8,952 nucleotides of DNA from an uncultured Oscillospiraceae bacterium (GTDB lineage Bacteria > Bacillota > Clostridia > Oscillospirales > Oscillospiraceae). The notes beneath the pieces are model-generated. The model saw only the letters and a list, made by a program, of their open reading frames with translations, did not search any database and had not been told where the DNA came from. Where the stretch lies: contig CAKUJA010000086.1 of the NCBI GenBank assembly GCA_934661135.1, forward strand, positions 1 to 8,952, read 5' to 3'. Within the stretch, counting starts at the first letter, position 1; each line of letters opens with the position of its first letter. The position numbers were made by a program, and so were the translations under genes. Shown here piece after piece: positions 1 through 6,675 of the stretch.

Positions 1-1208
1 TGCTTGACAAACTCAGTATAGTAGTTCCGTCCGGGGCGGGCTCCGTCACAGCCGCCGACCAGGAAAAAGTGCCGGATTGCGCCGGACTTGACTGCCTCGA
101 TGACCTGATCTGCCACGCCAAGCACCGTGCCGCGGGCAAAGCCGGTCATGACCATCCTGCCGCCGTTAATGCCGGTGAAAGACTTGTCCTCGGAGTAACC
201 GCCCAGTTCCAAAGCCTTTTCGATTACCGGAGTGAAGTCCTTGTCCTCTCCGATGTGCGTCATTTCGGGGTAAGATACCACCGCCGTGGTGAACACACGG
301 TCAGCATAACTTGCCTTCGGCGGCATCAGACAGTTGGTGGTGAACAGCACAGGCGCGGGGAGGTCTGCGAATTCCTTCTGCTGATTCTGCCACGCCGTGC
401 CGAAATTACCCTTAAGGTGGGAATACTTTTTCAGCTCAGGATAGCCGTGGGCGGGCAGCATTTCGCCATGGGTGTAGATGTTGACGCCTTTGCCCGCAGT
501 CTGCTCCAACAGCAGCTTCAGGTCGTGGAGGTCGTGTCCTGTGATGACGATGAATGGCCCCTTTTCCACAGTCAGCGGCACGGTAACAGGCGTGGGGGTC
601 CCGTAGCTTTCGGTGTTGGCCTTATCCAGAAGCGCCATGCACTTGAGGTTTTTCTCGCCGACCTCCATCACGATGGGCAGCAGCTCGTCCATGCCCCAAT
701 CCTCGCCAATGGCAAAGAGCGCCTTGGCAAAGAAACGGTTCACTTCCTCGTCGGTATAGTCCAGCACCATGGCGTGATGGGCGTAGGCTGCCATGCCCCG
801 CACCCCGAAAAGAATGAGCGACTTGAGGCTGCGTACATCCTCCTGTGCGTTCCAGAGCAGGTTCATATCGTAATCATCATTCCGCCCACAGCAAGAGCCG
901 CAGCCGGAGCAGTTCGGCACCAGCCGTTCCTTTTCCGCGTGTACCCGGTCGATCAGCTCGCGAATGGTCTTTTCGTTGAAATTCACATTGGTGACAGTGG
1001 TGAACAGTCCCTCGATTATCAGCCGCCATGTATCGGCGTTGACCGGTGTATCGCCGTCCGTGGCTCTGGCCAGCCCGATGAGCGCACCCGTCAGCTCGTC
1101 CTGAAGTTTCGCCACATCGGCGGTCTTGCCGCAGACGCCGGCCTTCCCAGTGCAGCCGGCACAGCCTGCTGTCTGTTCGCACTGAAAGCAAAACATTTTA
1201 TGATCCAT
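1..1208 (-). CDS. hcp: Hybrid cluster protein / hydroxylamine reductase (3' end outside window)
   Basis: Hcp is a cytoplasmic iron-sulfur-oxo protein, described as a hydroxylamine reductase and now mainly seen as an NO reductase in nitrosative-stress defence. I translated the frame by hand: 402 codons are open to the window edge, against about 540 for the full family. The N-terminal cluster motif is visible as C7, C10, C19 and C26, starting CFQCEQT. A second Cys-rich patch lies at residues 100-107. Hybrid-cluster ligands are present with exactly the spacing of Desulfovibrio vulgaris Hcp: H225, E249 (THGEM), C293 (TTNC) and C387 (GGCDG, equivalent to the persulfide Cys406). The remaining ligands, equivalent to C434, C459 and E494, fall beyond the window. 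The start at 1208 has GAGGA 7 nt upstream; M5 (1196) is a weaker alternative. It lies 16 nt after the iron-sulfur protein gene, so the two are probably co-transcribed. Confidence 0.95.
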   Translation of the reverse strand, partial: MDHKMFCFQCEQTAGCAGCTGKAGVCGKTADVAKLQDELTGALIGLARATDGDTPVNADTWRLIIEGLFTTVTNVNFNEKTIRELIDRVHAEKERLVPNCSGCGSCCGRNDDYDMNLLWNAQEDVRSLKSLILFGVRGMAAYAHHAMVLDYTDEEVNRFFAKALFAIGEDWGMDELLPIVMEVGEKNLKCMALLDKANTESYGTPTPVTVPLTVEKGPFIVITGHDLHDLKLLLEQTAGKGVNIYTHGEMLPAHGYPELKKYSHLKGNFGTAWQNQQKEFADLPAPVLFTTNCLMPPKASYADRVFTTAVVSYPEMTHIGEDKDFTPVIEKALELGGYSEDKSFTGINGGRMVMTGFARGTVLGVADQVIEAVKSGAIRHFFLVGGCDGARPGRNYYTEFVK

Positions 1209-1224
1209 CTTAAAATCCTCTTTC

Positions 1225-1935
1225 TTAATCAAGTATATTTCCATCCGTAGAAATGGTCACAACCTGCCACGGAATGAATTTTCCACTGTTCTGCAAAGCA
1301 GTTTTTGCTGCGTGCTCCAGCCCGCCGCAGCAGGGAACCTCCATGCGCACGATGGTTACACTCTTGATGTCGTTATTGCGAATGATCTCGGTAAGTTTTT
1401 CGGAATAGTCCACGCTGTCGAGCTTCGGGCATCCCACCAAAGTGATATGTCCCTTAATGAACTGCTCATGGAAAGCGGCATAGGCGTAAGCTGTGCAGTC
1501 GGCAGCAATAAGCAGCTTTGCACCGTCGAAATAAGGCGCGTTCACAGGAACCAGCTTGATTTGTACCGGCCACTGGGAAAGACGGCTTTGCACCTGGGCG
1601 GGAGTAGCCGTAGCGCCAAACAGCTCTGTGTGCTGCATGGTTTTCATCCGTGTTCCGGGGCAGCCACCGTGAAGGTGCATTCCCTCCTGCTGCATCTTTT
1701 TCTGCTTGTTGGCGAGTACTGCCTGTTCATCATAGGCAGCAGCTTCGCGTTCCACAAAGGAGATCGCCCCAGTGGGACAAGTGGGCAGGCAGTCACCCAA
1801 ACCGTCACAGTAGTCGTCCCGCATCAGCTTTGCCTTACCGTCCACCATGGCGATCGCTCCTTCGTGGCAAGCGGCAGCACAGGCTCCGCATCCGTTGCAT
1901 TTATCCTGATCGATCTCGATGATCCTCCGTTTCAT
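1225..1935 (-). CDS. Ferredoxin-like 4Fe-4S protein encoded next to hcp
   Basis: This 236-residue cytoplasmic protein has an N-terminal ferredoxin domain (about 1-62) and a longer C-terminal domain with conserved-looking Cys motifs. The first cluster motif is classical: C13, C16, C19, C23. The second is unusual (C43, C49, C53-Pro; CDGLGDCLPTCP) and lacks one Cys of the standard CxxCxxCxxxCP set. The C-terminal domain carries GGCPG (about 90-94), DC near residue 146, GCPKLD and VPCCGG, so it may bind more metal. Genes of this type commonly accompany hcp in Clostridia, and an electron-donor role to Hcp is inferred, not shown. The start is well supported: AGGAGG lies 7 nt upstream of ATG at 1935. 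It is the first gene of the leftward operon and is preceded by a promoter with a palindromic operator. Confidence 0.85.
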   Translation of the reverse strand: MKRRIIEIDQDKCNGCGACAAACHEGAIAMVDGKAKLMRDDYCDGLGDCLPTCPTGAISFVEREAAAYDEQAVLANKQKKMQQEGMHLHGGCPGTRMKTMQHTELFGATATPAQVQSRLSQWPVQIKLVPVNAPYFDGAKLLIAADCTAYAYAAFHEQFIKGHITLVGCPKLDSVDYSEKLTEIIRNNDIKSVTIVRMEVPCCGGLEHAAKTALQNSGKFIPWQVVTISTDGNILD

Positions 1936-1947
1936 TTCAATACCTCC

Positions 1948-1976
1948 TTGCTTTTATGACTCGATTATAGTATAAT
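1948..1976 (+). promoter_or_regulatory. Predicted promoter of the Crp/Fnr-family regulator gene
   Basis: TTGCTT (1948-1953) and TATAAT (1971-1976) are separated by exactly 17 bp, a sigma-A-type arrangement. The inferred start is near 1983, leaving a leader of about 36 nt that contains the palindrome at 1992-2005. The two divergent promoters overlap back to back. Confidence 0.5.
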
Positions 1977-1992
1977 CAAATCAATAAGTCGG
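1964..1992 (-). promoter_or_regulatory. Predicted promoter of the 4Fe-4S protein-hcp operon
   Basis: On the minus strand a perfect -10 box TATAAT (1969-1964) is followed by a short leader, giving an inferred transcription start near 1957 and a 5' leader of about 22 nt that includes AGGAGG. The -35 position at 17-bp spacing reads CCGACT, a poor match to TTGACA. A good -10 with a poor -35 is typical of activator-dependent promoters and fits the palindrome centred 41.5 bp upstream. An overlapping TATACT (1974-1969) is an alternative -10. Confidence 0.55.
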
Positions 1993-2005
1993 TTGAATTT
2001 TCAAC
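1992..2005. promoter_or_regulatory. Palindromic operator, probable Crp/Fnr-type regulator site
   Basis: GTTGAATTTTCAAC is a perfect inverted repeat with 6-bp arms (GTTGAA/TTCAAC) and a 2-bp centre. It lies between the divergent genes, about 41.5 bp upstream of the inferred start of the hcp operon and about 16 bp downstream of the inferred start of the regulator. Crp/Fnr dimers bind palindromes of about this size, and HcpR-type regulators are usually encoded beside the hcp genes they control. That this protein binds this site is inference. Confidence 0.6.
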
Positions 2006-2018
2006 GAACGAGGCGCTT

Positions 2019-2681
2019 ATGAAAAATTTTTTACCCGTGATCCGTTCTGCTCAGCTTTTCTCCGGCATCTCTGTGGAGGAACTAACCGCAATACTCTCTT
2101 GCCTGAGAGCCGAAAAAAAAGACTTCCCGAAAGAAGCCTTTGTGCTGCGTGCTGGTGATACGGCAGACTCGATTGGTCTTGTGCTGGCAGGAATGGTTCT
2201 GATCGTGCAGGAGGATATTTGGGGAAACCGCAATATTCTTTCCAAAGCGGGGCCAGGACAGACTTTTGCTGCCGCATATGCCTGCGCCCCCGGTTGCAGA
2301 CTGAATGTAAGCGTCATAGCGGAAACGCCTGTCACCGTAATGTTTTTGAATGTAAAGCGCATCCTGAATGTGTGCCCGTCTGCCTGCTCACATCACAGCC
2401 GCGTAATCCGAAATCTTCTCAGCGAACTTGCTGAGAATAATCTGCGGTTGGGTGGAAAACTCACGCATATGGGACAGCGTACCACACGCGCAAAGATTAT
2501 GTCCTATCTTTCCGCAGAAGCGCAGCGGCTTGGAACCTACGAATTCGATATTCCGTTTTCAAGACAGCAGTTTGCAGATTATCTTGGCGTCGAGCGCAGT
2601 GGCCTGTCCCTGGAACTTGGAAAGATGAAACGAGATGGCATCCTTGATTATCACAAGAACCATTTTATCTTGCACATATAA
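2019..2681 (+). CDS. Crp/Fnr-family transcriptional regulator, HcpR-like
   Basis: This 220-residue protein is a normal length for Crp/Fnr regulators. Residues about 10-115 form the cyclic-nucleotide-binding-like sensor fold, followed by a dimerization helix (about 120-150). A winged helix-turn-helix lies at about 178-207, with FSRQQFADYLGVERSGLSLE covering the helix-turn-helix and the recognition helix. The N-terminal Fnr-type cysteine cluster is absent, so oxygen sensing by a 4Fe-4S cluster is unlikely. HcpR proteins of this superfamily control hcp in anaerobes, and some bind haem to sense NO. Divergent placement beside hcp supports that role here, but haem binding cannot be judged. ATG 2019 is preceded by GAGG at 5 nt. 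No convincing terminator follows the stop codon. Confidence 0.85.
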   Translation: MKNFLPVIRSAQLFSGISVEELTAILSCLRAEKKDFPKEAFVLRAGDTADSIGLVLAGMVLIVQEDIWGNRNILSKAGPGQTFAAAYACAPGCRLNVSVIAETPVTVMFLNVKRILNVCPSACSHHSRVIRNLLSELAENNLRLGGKLTHMGQRTTRAKIMSYLSAEAQRLGTYEFDIPFSRQQFADYLGVERSGLSLELGKMKRDGILDYHKNHFILHI

Positions 2682-2907
2682 CGGCTTAGCCCACAGTATC
2701 CGTTGACAAGTACGATACGCTTGCGAACCATACAATGCCGCAGACACACCGCCACTCGGCTACAAACATAACAGCACAACGCTATTCAGAATATGGCTGG
2801 AAGGATTCCTGAATCTATATATCGAACTACAAGCCGCTTCTCTATTCCGGCTAAAAAGATGAGACCGAACATACAAGATACCCTCTATTTATAACTACAG
2901 CTACTCT
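2682..2907. other. Intergenic region, probable border of the mobile element
   Basis: I see no convincing gene here. The region is more AT-rich than its flanks, especially 2810-2930, and separates the rightward regulator gene from the leftward mobilization genes. It holds a weak imperfect hairpin (ATTCAG at 2784-2789 with CTGAAT at 2809-2814) and a small one (AGCCG/CGGCT, about 2832-2853), neither followed by a T run. Short open frames exist on both strands (28 and 27 codons on minus, about 39 on plus) but none has a clear start and ribosome binding site. The left end of the element probably lies here; no direct repeat can be recognised because the other end is not in the window. Confidence 0.4.
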
Positions 2908-3036
2908 TTATATACTTTTTCTCTGCATTTCCCAATAGAGTTGGTTCTTCAAGGGGTGCCATTCTGTCATGGGACTGGTGACAGCAAAAGCGCAGACGTC
3001 CCCCTTGGCGGAGGCGTTCACGCTCCTATTTGCCAT
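2908..3036 (-). CDS. Possible small protein, 42 residues, downstream of the winged-helix gene
   Basis: ATG at 3036 overlaps the last codons of the winged-helix gene in a different frame and opens a 42-codon frame ending at TAA (2908-2910). The product has one Cys and an aromatic-rich C-terminal half (TEWHPLKNQLYWEMQRKS). There are no predicted membrane segments. No strong ribosome binding site precedes ATG 3036, so expression would rely on translational coupling to the overlapping upstream gene. AGGAG at 3023-3027 is too close to the internal GTG (3021) to drive it well. The amino-acid composition looks protein-like, but I do not recognise a family and the frame could be fortuitous. Confidence 0.35.
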   Translation of the reverse strand: MANRSVNASAKGDVCAFAVTSPMTEWHPLKNQLYWEMQRKSI

Positions 3037-3292
3037 CCATATTTACAATGTATAAGTTCGATGTGCAGCTTCCGTTTTCACGGTAACGGCGCTGGCGCTG
3101 AACGTACCCAGCGCGTTCTAAGTCATTCAAGGCACGCTGAACCGTGCGCGGCGAGAGGTGCAGGTCGCGGGCTATTGTTTTGATGCCCGGCCAGCAGCTT
3201 CCGCCGCCTGCACGGTCACGGAGGTACATATAGACTGTCCGCGCCCGGTGCGGCAAATCAGGATCGGCGTAAATTTCACCGAAGAAGCTCAT
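3026..3292 (-). CDS. Small winged helix-turn-helix protein of the mobile element
   Basis: This 88-residue, basic protein is almost entirely one winged-helix domain. An N-terminal helix (about 14-28, PHRARTVYMYLRDRA) precedes a helix-turn-helix at about 36-62 (IKTIARDLHLSPRTVQRALN) and a basic wing (VQRQRRY). The arrangement resembles HTH_36-type replication or regulatory proteins of Firmicutes mobile elements. Its ATG overlaps the coupling-protein stop codon (ATGA), so the two are translationally coupled. It may be a regulator of the transfer operon or a DNA-binding accessory factor; the sequence does not decide which. It is the last well-supported gene of the leftward operon. Confidence 0.8.
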   Translation of the reverse strand: MSFFGEIYADPDLPHRARTVYMYLRDRAGGGSCWPGIKTIARDLHLSPRTVQRALNDLERAGYVQRQRRYRENGSCTSNLYIVNMDGK

Positions 3293-5037
3293 TTCTCGGC
3301 ATAGCTGCTCATATAGTCATCCGCTTTCGGTATTGAGACCGGCCTTGGCTGGGAATACAGGCTTTTCTTGATATTCATCAGCAATTCCTCCTTTCCTGCG
3401 TAGTAAACCTCGCGCTGGGCGCGCTCTGGCGTTTGATATGGTTCTTCAAACTTGATGCCCCATTTGAAATATAATTGCAGCTTCGTGCGCATCGGATGCG
3501 TGCCGGTTTTCATGACGATGAAGTCACCCTTGGGCAGATTTTTCAGTTCGTCCGGCGATAAAAGCGCGCGCTCTGCCATCTGCAAGCTCTGGCTTGTATT
3601 GTCCTTGCCGCGGCTCACAGAGCCAGTCAAAACTGTTCGGCTGCCAAGCGCTTTGGACATCGTTTCCGCCGTCTGGCTGTTGGGGGCAAACCCACCGAAG
3701 ATGGTATCCTGACAGTTATCGGCTATGATCTCCGCGCCCTCCTTGCCATAGTTCTTTTCAAGCTGTGCAAGGCTCTGGATGATCGGCACGAGCGTCAGCT
3801 TGCGGCTGCGGCCTGCGGAGAACAGCGGCAGGATGTCAAACGGCGGCATCGTGCCAAGCTCGTCGCAATAGAATACAATGCGGTTTGGGAGTTTCCCACC
3901 ATGCTCGTCCGCGACGGAAAACAGCTCCCGCGAAAGGTTCTGGATCATCAAGCCTGCCATGAAGTTTTTGGTTGAATCTTCCTCCGGCAGTACCAGAAAG
4001 ATCGCGGATTTCTCAGCGGCGAAGTGTTCCGCGTCGATGGCGCTGTCGAAGCAAAGCACCTGCTCCAGCTCAGAATCGAGGAATGCGTTCAAGCGGGACA
4101 GCACCGTGGACATGACGGACGCCATGCCCTGTTCCGACGTGTTGAGCGCGGCGCCCGCGAACCATCTGGCTTTGTGCGTTGACGGAAGGTTGTCCATCAA
4201 GACCTGAAAGCCTGTTTTCTTGCCCTGTCCGCTGGGCGCGAGAAGCTCCTGCACCAGCTTGAACACGGACACGATATGCCGCTTTTCATGCCCGGCGCTG
4301 TCAGGTGGAACATACTCGGCAAGCAGCAGAATGACCGACGTGAGAAGCCCCTCGGCGGCATCATAAAAATAAGCGTTCTGTCCGCGATCCTGCTCATCGC
4401 CGCCCGGATTGACAATGGTTTTGGCGAGAATCTTCGCGTATTTTTCCGCTTTCGCCCGCGCTGCAAGGTTGTCCGGCTGCTCCCGCGCAATGTCCATGTA
4501 TCGATTAATCAGCGTCAACAGATTGCTCCCATCCGAGCGCGTCGGGTTGCGCAGATCGATCACGGAAACGTGGTAGCCGTAGTACTTTTTCGCAATCGTG
4601 CCGTAATTTCGTGCGAGGTCGCCCTTGGTATCCAAAGCTAGATAGCTCATGCCGCTGGCGCAGGCAAATTTGAGATTTGGATACAAAAAGAAGGCGGTTT
4701 TGCCGACACCGGACGCACCGATCATCAGGCAATGCACATCGTCGCGGTCGACCAGCGCGTCGAGCTGCTTGCCGCGCTGCGTGCTGCCGAGAATCAGCCC
4801 CTGCACCTCCGGCAAGTTCTTTCCTTCGCGCCATGAAGCAACATCAAACGGCACGTTTGCAAATGTCTTTTTGACCTCCTGTGTGGTCGCCCATCGCGCA
4901 GTTCCGTGCTGACCGTCGCCCACGGTTTTGGACTTGATGCCATTGAGCGAGTAATTATTTGTGAGAACGGACAGCAGAACGATGAACAGCACGATCACCA
5001 CGCCGACCGCGATCAGCGGCACTACAGACTCAGACAT
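3289..5037 (-). CDS. VirD4/TraG-family type IV coupling protein
   Basis: Coupling proteins are inner-membrane ATPases that hand the relaxase-DNA complex to the type IV secretion pore. The 582-residue product has one clear N-terminal membrane segment (about 6-25), a short linker and a large cytoplasmic ATPase domain. Walker A is GASGVGKT (107-114) and Walker B is VFYCDELG (388-395), with D392 and E393. A further conserved motif follows (FSAGRSRKLTLVPIIQSLAQ). Many family members have two membrane segments, so a single one is a shorter N-terminus than usual. ATG 5037 lies inside the 3' end of the Toprim gene, overlapping by 16 bp; a GGGAG sits 11 nt upstream, which is rather far. It ends with an ATGA overlap with the winged-helix gene. 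Tight overlaps show one transfer operon. Confidence 0.93.
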   Translation of the reverse strand: MSESVVPLIAVGVVIVLFIVLLSVLTNNYSLNGIKSKTVGDGQHGTARWATTQEVKKTFANVPFDVASWREGKNLPEVQGLILGSTQRGKQLDALVDRDDVHCLMIGASGVGKTAFFLYPNLKFACASGMSYLALDTKGDLARNYGTIAKKYYGYHVSVIDLRNPTRSDGSNLLTLINRYMDIAREQPDNLAARAKAEKYAKILAKTIVNPGGDEQDRGQNAYFYDAAEGLLTSVILLLAEYVPPDSAGHEKRHIVSVFKLVQELLAPSGQGKKTGFQVLMDNLPSTHKARWFAGAALNTSEQGMASVMSTVLSRLNAFLDSELEQVLCFDSAIDAEHFAAEKSAIFLVLPEEDSTKNFMAGLMIQNLSRELFSVADEHGGKLPNRIVFYCDELGTMPPFDILPLFSAGRSRKLTLVPIIQSLAQLEKNYGKEGAEIIADNCQDTIFGGFAPNSQTAETMSKALGSRTVLTGSVSRGKDNTSQSLQMAERALLSPDELKNLPKGDFIVMKTGTHPMRTKLQLYFKWGIKFEEPYQTPERAQREVYYAGKEELLMNIKKSLYSQPRPVSIPKADDYMSSYAEK

Positions 5038-5942
5038 GGCGCAAGTTTCTCCCTCTGTGCATGAAGAAGATCGTCGTTCCAGTCTTTCAGTTCCGGCACA
5101 AGCCGCTCCGTCATGACGCCGCGTTCATGCAAAAGCTCTGCCATTCGTTCACTGGCTTTGTGTCCGGCATCGTCATTGTCAAGACAGAGATAGACAATCT
5201 GCGTATCTGGTTTCAGCATTTGCATCACCGGAATCGGAGACGTGCCGTAGCAGGCAACATAGCTAGGCTCCTGCCACTGATGCGGGTTCATGGAGATGTA
5301 CGAAAGCATATCAATGGGCGCTTCAAAAACATAAAGGCTCCCATCGGTTCCGGCATGATGAAAACTGTAGCGCGGGTCGCTGGATTCGACATTCAGGCGA
5401 AAGGCTTTGCCGAAGCTGTTCGTGCTGCGCAGATGCGCGTGGCGCGGACAGCCGCCTTCGTCCGTGCCGATGAACACAGCGTTGTGATGCGCCGCGTCCT
5501 CGTAGAGCATTTTCTTCCGGGCGAAATATGAAACCACATCCGCATCCAGCCCGCGCGTTTTGAGAAGATACGCAAATACGCGGTGCATATTTGCGTTTGG
5601 AACAGGCGGTGCGAAGGTTTTTTGATCGACCTGTTCCTGCTTTTTTGCCTGCGGATAAACCGGCTTCATGCTCTCGCCGAGCAACATGGCCATCGCTTCA
5701 ATGTAGCTTTTTCCGTAGTATTTTTGAACAAAGCTGACCGCGCGACCGCCCTCATTTGACGCATGATCGAACCACTCGCAGCCGCGCACCGTGACGCTGT
5801 GGTCGCTTGCAAGCCGCTTTTCCCGTCCGGATTTGATGAGCTTTTCGCCTTGACGGAGGAGAAATTCTTCGAGGTCGACGGACGCGGCACGTTCTTTCTG
5901 TTCTGGCGTAAATTCAATAAATTTGATGATTTTTCTCACCAC
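5022..5942 (-). CDS. DUF3991/Toprim primase-like protein of a mobilizable element
   Basis: Proteins with a degenerate primase zinc-finger-like N-terminus, DUF3991 and a Toprim domain are common in Firmicutes conjugative elements and probably prime or process transferred DNA. From GTG 5942 the product is 306 residues. The N-terminal part (about 10-90; VDLEEFLLRQGEKL, TVRGCEWFDH, SFVQKYYGKSYIEA) resembles the DnaG-like CHC2 domain without its metal-binding Cys set. DUF3991 follows (about 115-190). The Toprim domain is at about 200-285, with the catalytic Glu in YVFEAPID (E207) and the acidic LDNDDAG motif (D255, D257, D258). The start is uncertain: there is no in-frame ATG before the conserved region, GTG 5942 and 5939 and TTG 5957 are candidates, and no clear ribosome binding site serves them. 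The frame stays open further upstream, but only antisense to the nucleotidyltransferase gene. Confidence 0.82.
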   Translation of the reverse strand: MVRKIIKFIEFTPEQKERAASVDLEEFLLRQGEKLIKSGREKRLASDHSVTVRGCEWFDHASNEGGRAVSFVQKYYGKSYIEAMAMLLGESMKPVYPQAKKQEQVDQKTFAPPVPNANMHRVFAYLLKTRGLDADVVSYFARKKMLYEDAAHHNAVFIGTDEGGCPRHAHLRSTNSFGKAFRLNVESSDPRYSFHHAGTDGSLYVFEAPIDMLSYISMNPHQWQEPSYVACYGTSPIPVMQMLKPDTQIVYLCLDNDDAGHKASERMAELLHERGVMTERLVPELKDWNDDLLHAQREKLAPCLSL

Positions 5943-5951
5943 TTTCTGCTG

Positions 5952-5980
5952 TTGCAAAGATTTTTGTTTTAGGGTATACT
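5952..5980 (+). promoter_or_regulatory. Predicted promoter of the MNT-HEPN cassette
   Basis: TTGCAA (5952-5957) and TATACT (5975-5980) are separated by exactly 17 bp, a good sigma-A-type promoter. The inferred start is near 5987, only about 18 nt before ATG 6005, so the leader is little more than the ribosome binding site (AAGGGGG, 8 nt from ATG). The promoter lies just upstream of the divergent Toprim gene and drives the cassette independently of the leftward transfer operon. Confidence 0.6.
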
Positions 5981-6004
5981 GGTTACAGGAAGGGGGCGCA
6001 CGGA

Positions 6005-6322
6005 ATGCAGACGCAAGTATATTCGATCGATGAGATCCGCGAGATCGTCGCGCCGATTGCAAAGCAGCACGGCGTGGACAAGGTGTTCCTGTTCGGCTCC
6101 TATGCAAGAGGCGACGCAACGCCCGCCAGCGATGTAGACCTCTGCGTGGACGCACCCAAGCTGCGCGGCCTGTTCGCCCTTGGCGGTCTGTATGCTGACC
6201 TGGAAGACGCGCTCAAAAAGAGCATCGACGTTGTAACAACCGGCTCGCTCAAGTACAACAAAGACGAAGCCTTCCTCGAAAATCTGCGAAAGGATCGGGT
6301 GCTGCTGTATGAGCTTTCCTAA
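6005..6322 (+). CDS. mntA: MntA-type minimal nucleotidyltransferase antitoxin
   Basis: This is a 105-residue nucleotidyltransferase of the minimal (MNT) class. The signature GS-x10-DxD is exact: G31-S32, ten residues, then D43 and D45 (GSYARGDATPASDVDL). A third acidic residue lies in KSIDVVT (D75). In characterised HepT/MntA pairs the antitoxin AMPylates a Tyr near the HEPN active site of the toxin and so silences its RNase; the same role is inferred here from motif and partner. The stop codon overlaps the start of the HEPN gene by 14 bp, the usual compact arrangement. The start is supported by AAGGGGG 8 nt upstream. All catalytic residues visible are intact, so the antitoxin appears functional even though its partner gene is interrupted. 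Confidence 0.9.
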   Translation: MQTQVYSIDEIREIVAPIAKQHGVDKVFLFGSYARGDATPASDVDLCVDAPKLRGLFALGGLYADLEDALKKSIDVVTTGSLKYNKDEAFLENLRKDRVLLYELS

Positions 6323-6665
6323 CCGCGACGCGCAGATTCTGGCGCACATTCTGGAATACTGCAATCGAATTGAAAGGACGCTTTCCCGCTTCGGTCGGGA
6401 GTTTGATGTCTTTCTGGAAGATTAAGACTATACGGATTCTGTCAGCATGAATCTGCTGCAGATCGGCGAGCTTGCCGGAAAGTTTTCCGATGCGTATGTG
6501 CAGAAAACGAAGCCGCAGATGGATTGGCGCGCAATCAAAAATATGCGCAATATGTTCGCGCACGATTATGGCTCGATGGACAAAGATCGCATCTGGCAGA
6601 CGGCAACCGAAGATGTTCCGGCACTTAAGGCGTATTGCGAACGCGCATTGACCGAGGATTTTTAA
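6309..6665 (+). pseudogene. hepT: HepT-type HEPN toxin (DUF86) gene interrupted by an in-frame TAA
   Basis: From ATG 6309 the frame encodes a HEPN/DUF86 protein whose full length would be 118 residues, normal for HepT. Codon 39 is TAA (6423-6425), and the same frame then continues without any shift to TAA at 6663-6665. Downstream of the stop all hallmarks survive: NLLQIGELAGKFSDAY, DWRAIKNMRNMFAHDYGSMD and the Rx4HxY motif (R80, H85, Y87; RNMFAHDY), where R and H form the RNase site and Y is the AMPylation target in known systems. A single base substitution at a Lys, Glu or Gln codon would explain the stop. ATG 6447 could restart after it, giving 72 residues, but has no ribosome binding site. 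Sequencing error or stop-codon readthrough cannot be excluded. Confidence 0.85.
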
Positions 6666-6675
6666 GCAAATATGC

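Noticed and set aside
69..1250. Long rightward open frame opposite hcp
   Set aside because: It is a shadow of hcp; the hcp strand carries all family ligands at exact spacing and a good ribosome binding site.
1312..1959. Rightward open frames opposite the 4Fe-4S protein gene
   Set aside because: The opposite strand encodes a clear ferredoxin-like protein with AGGAGG; these frames have no recognisable domains.
2704..2817. Rightward open frame of about 39 codons after the regulator gene
   Set aside because: It has only a late ATG, no ribosome binding site and no recognisable motif; the overlapping leftward short frames are equally open.
5943..6155. N-terminal extension of the Toprim protein to an ATG at 6155
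   Set aside because: The extra residues are antisense to the well-supported nucleotidyltransferase gene, very Arg-rich and unlike the family's N-terminus.
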